The position numbers and the translations under genes are program-made. The notes below the pieces were generated by a model. It had not been told where the DNA came from. It saw only the letters and a list, made by a program, of their open reading frames with translations, and made no database searches. A stretch of DNA of 34,608 bases, taken from Bacteroidota bacterium. Its GTDB lineage: Bacteria; Bacteroidota; Bacteroidia; Flavobacteriales; Weeksellaceae. The stretch covers positions 1 through 34,608 of the forward strand of contig JAEZYN010000087.1 in NCBI GenBank assembly GCA_023419095.1, written 5' to 3'. Shown one piece after another: positions 32,076 through 34,608 of the stretch; within the stretch, counting starts at the first letter, position 1, and each line of letters starts with the position of its first letter.

Positions 32076-32138
32076 TCTAAATATTTAGATATTAATTTTT
32101 GCTCTTCACAATAATAAGAAAAATTGGATGAGACACTA

Positions 32139-32489
32139 CTATTTTCGGTTATAATCATCTTCAATACGTACGATATCATCCTCGCCAAAATAAGTTCCGT
32201 ATTGAACTTCGATAAACTGCACAGGAAGACTTGTTCGGTTTTCTATCCTGTGATGGGCACCTTGAGGAATCTGCGCAACCTCGCCCACTTTGTAGTCCTT
32301 TATTACCTCATTAATGGTAATGGTGCCTGTACCTTTTATGATAGTCCAGACTTCAGCTCTGTGATGATGATACTGCAGGGAAAGTCTTCCACCAGGGTTC
32401 ACTGTTATCCGCTTAACTTTGTGTGTAGCGGCATCTTCCAGCACCTGATATTCACCCCACGGTCTTATGTCATGTTCCAAATTATCCAT
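32139..32489 (-). CDS. Cupin, type II mannose-6-phosphate isomerase-like domain
   Basis: A 116-residue single cupin. RPWGEYQVLEDAATHKVKRITVNPGGRLSLQYHHHRAEVW holds the metal-ligand histidines and glutamate (H-H-H and E of the first cupin motif). GEVAQIPQGAHHRIENRT is the second motif with its histidine. This is the C-terminal isomerase domain of ManC-type bifunctional enzymes, here without the guanylyltransferase part. It could interconvert fructose 6-phosphate and mannose 6-phosphate and so feed GDP-mannose to the neighbouring epimerase; manB and the guanylyltransferase are not in the window. It overlaps the upstream GT2 gene by eight bases. Confidence 0.85.
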   Translation of the reverse strand: MDNLEHDIRPWGEYQVLEDAATHKVKRITVNPGGRLSLQYHHHRAEVWTIIKGTGTITINEVIKDYKVGEVAQIPQGAHHRIENRTSLPVQFIEVQYGTYFGEDDIVRIEDDYNRK

Positions 32490-33216
32490 TTAAGTGTATT
32501 CTTTTTATAAGTTCAATATAAGATTTCAAAAAGCCGATTCTAGATTTAATCTTAGGTAACAATCCTCTTTGTAAATTACTTGCATTATTATAATGCAGAC
32601 GGTGTAGAAGTGTGCTCTGATTTAAGTGAAGATTTTTTCCCAGCATATTACCTGCTGCTCCAATCCAGAGATCATGCGCCTCCACGTAGGCTGGGAAGGG
32701 AAGGACCTTCTCTTTCAGTTCGCGTCGGAAAGCCATCACACATCCGTAATAACCCACTTTACCCACAAGTATTGCAAGCAGATTTTTGCGGTTTCGTCTG
32801 CTGTCTGCCGCTGTAACTTTTCTCAGATGATTTTCCGCAGAATTTCCTTCCGCATCAATACAAGTGAAATTAGACGTCACCAACCATATATCTTTATGCT
32901 TTTGAAAGGCGTCATCAAATAATGAAAGTCTGTTTTCTTCCCAGATATCATCCTGATCAGACAGAAAGATCAGTTCACCTTGGGCAAGACCTATAGCCCT
33001 TTCGAAGGTCTTTACATGACGCAAGTTGGTTTTATTTTTGTATAACCTGATCCGATGGTCGTTATAGCTTTGTAGAATTTCAAAAGTATTATCTGTAGAG
33101 CAGTCGTCTACAATAATCACTTCATCGTCAGAAGCGATTTGCCGAAGTATGGAATCTAGCTGAAGGGCAATAAATTTGCTTCCATTATATGTTGCCAAAC
33201 AGATACTTCGGGTCAT
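32482..33216 (-). CDS. Glycosyltransferase family 2
   Basis: A 244-residue GT-A enzyme and the first gene of the polysaccharide operon. SICLATYNGSKFIALQLDSILRQ and DEVIIVDDCSTDNTFEIL form the nucleotide-binding strand, and LIFLSDQDDIWEENRL carries the metal-binding DxD-like DQDD. AHDLWIGAAGNMLG contains the probable acceptor-site catalytic acid. The C-terminus is basic (KSRIGFLKSYIELIKRIH) and may touch the membrane; there is no transmembrane helix. The sequence is typical of alpha-glycosyl or rhamnosyl transferases of O-antigen loci, though sugar specificity cannot be assigned. Confidence 0.88.
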   Translation of the reverse strand: MTRSICLATYNGSKFIALQLDSILRQIASDDEVIIVDDCSTDNTFEILQSYNDHRIRLYKNKTNLRHVKTFERAIGLAQGELIFLSDQDDIWEENRLSLFDDAFQKHKDIWLVTSNFTCIDAEGNSAENHLRKVTAADSRRNRKNLLAILVGKVGYYGCVMAFRRELKEKVLPFPAYVEAHDLWIGAAGNMLGKNLHLNQSTLLHRLHYNNASNLQRGLLPKIKSRIGFLKSYIELIKRIHLNG

Positions 33217-33252
33217 TTTGCTGAATTATAATATACTTTAATTAGTTTTTAG

Positions 33253-33260
33253 CAAAAATA
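33253..33260 (-). promoter_or_regulatory. Candidate -7 box of the polysaccharide operon
   Basis: On the minus strand TATTTTTG (TAnnTTTG), 36 bases before the GT2 start, in the 64-base gap to the divergent beta-helix gene. No TTG lies at the usual -33 distance. It is the only such box I saw at the head of the eleven-gene unit. Confidence 0.45.
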
Positions 33261-33280
33261 CAGTTTTTAAATATAATTGG

Positions 33281-34510
33281 ATGAATAAATTATTAAATAG
33301 CATATGTATTCTGATATCGTCAACAGCTTTCGGCCTGACCGTAAATGTGGCAGACTATGGCGCAAATGGTTCAGACCGTAAAGATGACACTTTTGCATTC
33401 CAGCGTGCAGCGGATGTTCTCGCTTCGAATGGCGGTGGCATCATGGAAATTCCCAGAGGCGTCTATTTAATTTCCAAAGTAAAATTTCTCACGAAAAAAT
33501 ACAGCAATATCAGTATATATGGTAACGGTTCCACAATTGAACAGTTTTTTCCGCGACAGCGAAAATTAATTGAAAGATGGAATACGTTTTCAGATGTAAA
33601 TGCTGCAGATGGCTGTTTTCTATTTGACGCGCAGGTTTCAAAGCAGTTCGATGACACCCACAGTATTAAAAATATCCTCCTCGATGATCTGCATTTCGTT
33701 TCAGACGTTGAAAAACTCAAGTTTGACGAACTTTCGCACCAGATCTCTGCACATGGCGTTTCAAACTTTGTGGTACAAAACTGTACTTTCACCGGGTTTC
33801 TTGGCGACGGCATCAGCATAAATGCTGGTACAGATTTCACCAAAAACTACGGCGCATACAACAAAAATGTCACGATACGCAACTGTAATTTCGATGGCAT
33901 AAACCGCGAAAACCGGCAAGGCATCAGTTTTTACTACTGTGATGGATTCCTTGTTGAAAACTGCAGCTTTAAAAACATCACACGCGAAGATATGCCCGGG
34001 GCGATAGATGTAGAACCCATGGATAACTGGCAGGTTGCCAGGAATGGCATTATAAGGAATTGTTCTTTTGAGAATATTGGTGGAATTGCCGCGGTGGTAA
34101 TCTTTCTTATGCCTGAAAGTCCGGAAATCAAGACAAAATCAAACGTCGGTTACATTATCGAAAACTGCTCTTTCAAAGATGTGCGGGCACCTCTTGCAGT
34201 CATCGGCCATGACGCATTCTTACGATATACTGAGACTGATCCCCGAGTGATTTTCAGAAAATCAACAGTCCAGAATTATGTGCGCGCCATCGATTCCCGA
34301 AAAGCGTATAATGTGTTATTCGACGATATCTCTTACAATATTCAAAAGCGCAATTATTTAGATCTCTACGGAGAACCAAATATCGGAGGAAATATCAGGT
34401 TTAAAGGAGTTTCGTTTGATAACTATGCAGCTGACAAAGGAGTTACGTTCGGGGGAAATTCGCGCTCAATCAAATTTGAAAATTTAACCCTCAAACAAAA
34501 GCGCAATTAA
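33281..34510 (+). CDS. Secreted right-handed beta-helix (pectate-lyase-like) protein
   Basis: A 409-residue exported protein. The N-terminus MNKLLNSICILISSTAFG is a signal peptide. VNVADYGANGSDRKDDTFAFQRAADVLASNGGG is the opening of the pectate-lyase/GH28 superfamily N-terminal coil, followed by IEIPRGVYLIS-like and many stacked turns with N-C-x-F repeats (VQNCTFTGF, IRNCNFDG, VENCSFKN, IRNCSFENI, IENCSFKDV). This is a right-handed parallel beta-helix. No type IX sorting domain is seen at the C-terminus (ends LKQKRN), so it should remain periplasmic or leave by another route. It is divergent from the polysaccharide operon, so a lyase or tailoring role on that glycan is plausible but unproven. 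Confidence 0.8.
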   Translation: MNKLLNSICILISSTAFGLTVNVADYGANGSDRKDDTFAFQRAADVLASNGGGIMEIPRGVYLISKVKFLTKKYSNISIYGNGSTIEQFFPRQRKLIERWNTFSDVNAADGCFLFDAQVSKQFDDTHSIKNILLDDLHFVSDVEKLKFDELSHQISAHGVSNFVVQNCTFTGFLGDGISINAGTDFTKNYGAYNKNVTIRNCNFDGINRENRQGISFYYCDGFLVENCSFKNITREDMPGAIDVEPMDNWQVARNGIIRNCSFENIGGIAAVVIFLMPESPEIKTKSNVGYIIENCSFKDVRAPLAVIGHDAFLRYTETDPRVIFRKSTVQNYVRAIDSRKAYNVLFDDISYNIQKRNYLDLYGEPNIGGNIRFKGVSFDNYAADKGVTFGGNSRSIKFENLTLKQKRN

Positions 34511-34525
34511 AATTAATTGGCTTAA

Positions 34526-34608
34526 CTATTTGATAAGTTCTGAAATGGCAATATTGTAGTAGAAAAAGCCTGCAGCAACTACCACAACGGCCGCAAAGCC
34601 CACGAGCC
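34526..34608 (-). CDS. Membrane protein, C-terminal fragment (runs off the right edge)
   Basis: On the minus strand a frame is open from the window end to a TAG at 34526-34528 and encodes 27 residues ending FFYYNIAISELIK. The stretch LVGFAAVVVVAAGFFYY is a transmembrane helix. Only this end is visible, so the family cannot be named; next to a polysaccharide locus it might be a flippase, polymerase or chain-length protein, which is a guess. It converges with the beta-helix gene, 15 bases apart, with no terminator hairpin between them. Confidence 0.5.
   Translation of the reverse strand, partial: LVGFAAVVVVAAGFFYYNIAISELIK

Noticed and set aside
1..34608. CRISPR arrays, tRNA, rRNA, insertion sequences or prophage
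   Set aside because: No regularly spaced repeats, cloverleaf-like segments, transposase or phage genes were seen anywhere in the window.

Overview
The window looks like chromosome from a member of the Bacteroidota, class Flavobacteriia, most likely a Chryseobacterium-type Weeksellaceae. Evidence: the fused lpxC-fabZ gene, the order lpxD / lpxC-fabZ / lpxA / efp / lpxD-like / sucD, a PorX-type response regulator with a PglZ domain, A-rich leaders in place of Shine-Dalgarno sites, and repeated TAnnTTTG -7 promoter boxes. I see no rRNA, tRNA, CRISPR array, prophage or insertion sequence.

Layout. (1) 1-5053, plus strand: the end of an outer-membrane barrel protein, a small membrane protein, dusB flanked by two related palindromic intergenic repeats, a NatA/NatB-type ABC exporter, and an orphan lipoprotein. 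(2) 5136-11559, minus strand: an envelope and housekeeping run read as lpxD, lpxC-fabZ, lpxA, efp, an lpxD paralogue, sucD and a small outer-membrane barrel. It starts at a TTG-N19-TAnnTTTG promoter and ends at a bidirectional terminator. (3) 11621-15484: an HD-domain hydrolase divergent from porX, then xth. (4) 15833-21157, plus strand: an unusual accessory cassette. It holds a glycosyltransferase, UDP-galactopyranose mutase (glf), a glycosidase-like TIM barrel, a TagD-like nucleotidyltransferase, a duplicated membrane protein (DUF6766-like) and a YciE/YciF ferritin-like protein. Three of these genes share the leader AACATTAAAAAAA. (5) 21230-23258, minus strand: an RlpA-like protein and rimO, separated by a GTTAA-rich intergenic region. 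(6) 23374-33216, minus strand: a glycan (O-antigen, capsule or exopolysaccharide) operon of eleven genes with mostly short gaps or overlaps. In transcription order it encodes GT2, cupin, a GDP-mannose 3,5-epimerase-like enzyme, GT4, GNAT, DegT aminotransferase, a PglC-like initiating transferase, a Gfo/Idh dehydrogenase, RmlC, RmlB, a GxxExxY protein and RmlA. It has one visible -7 box at its head and a strong terminator at its tail. (7) 33281-34510, plus strand: a secreted beta-helix protein divergent from that operon, then the C-terminus of a membrane protein running off the right edge.

How the genes fit together (inference): region 2 makes the lipid A core. Region 6 makes nucleotide sugars, starts a repeat unit on undecaprenyl phosphate and extends it. 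Region 4 looks like a separate, probably conditionally expressed, galactofuranose-linked glycan system next to stress-type genes, and is the best candidate here for an undescribed system. The rml set lacks rmlD, and the DegT/PglC pair lacks its 4,6-dehydratase, at least inside this window.
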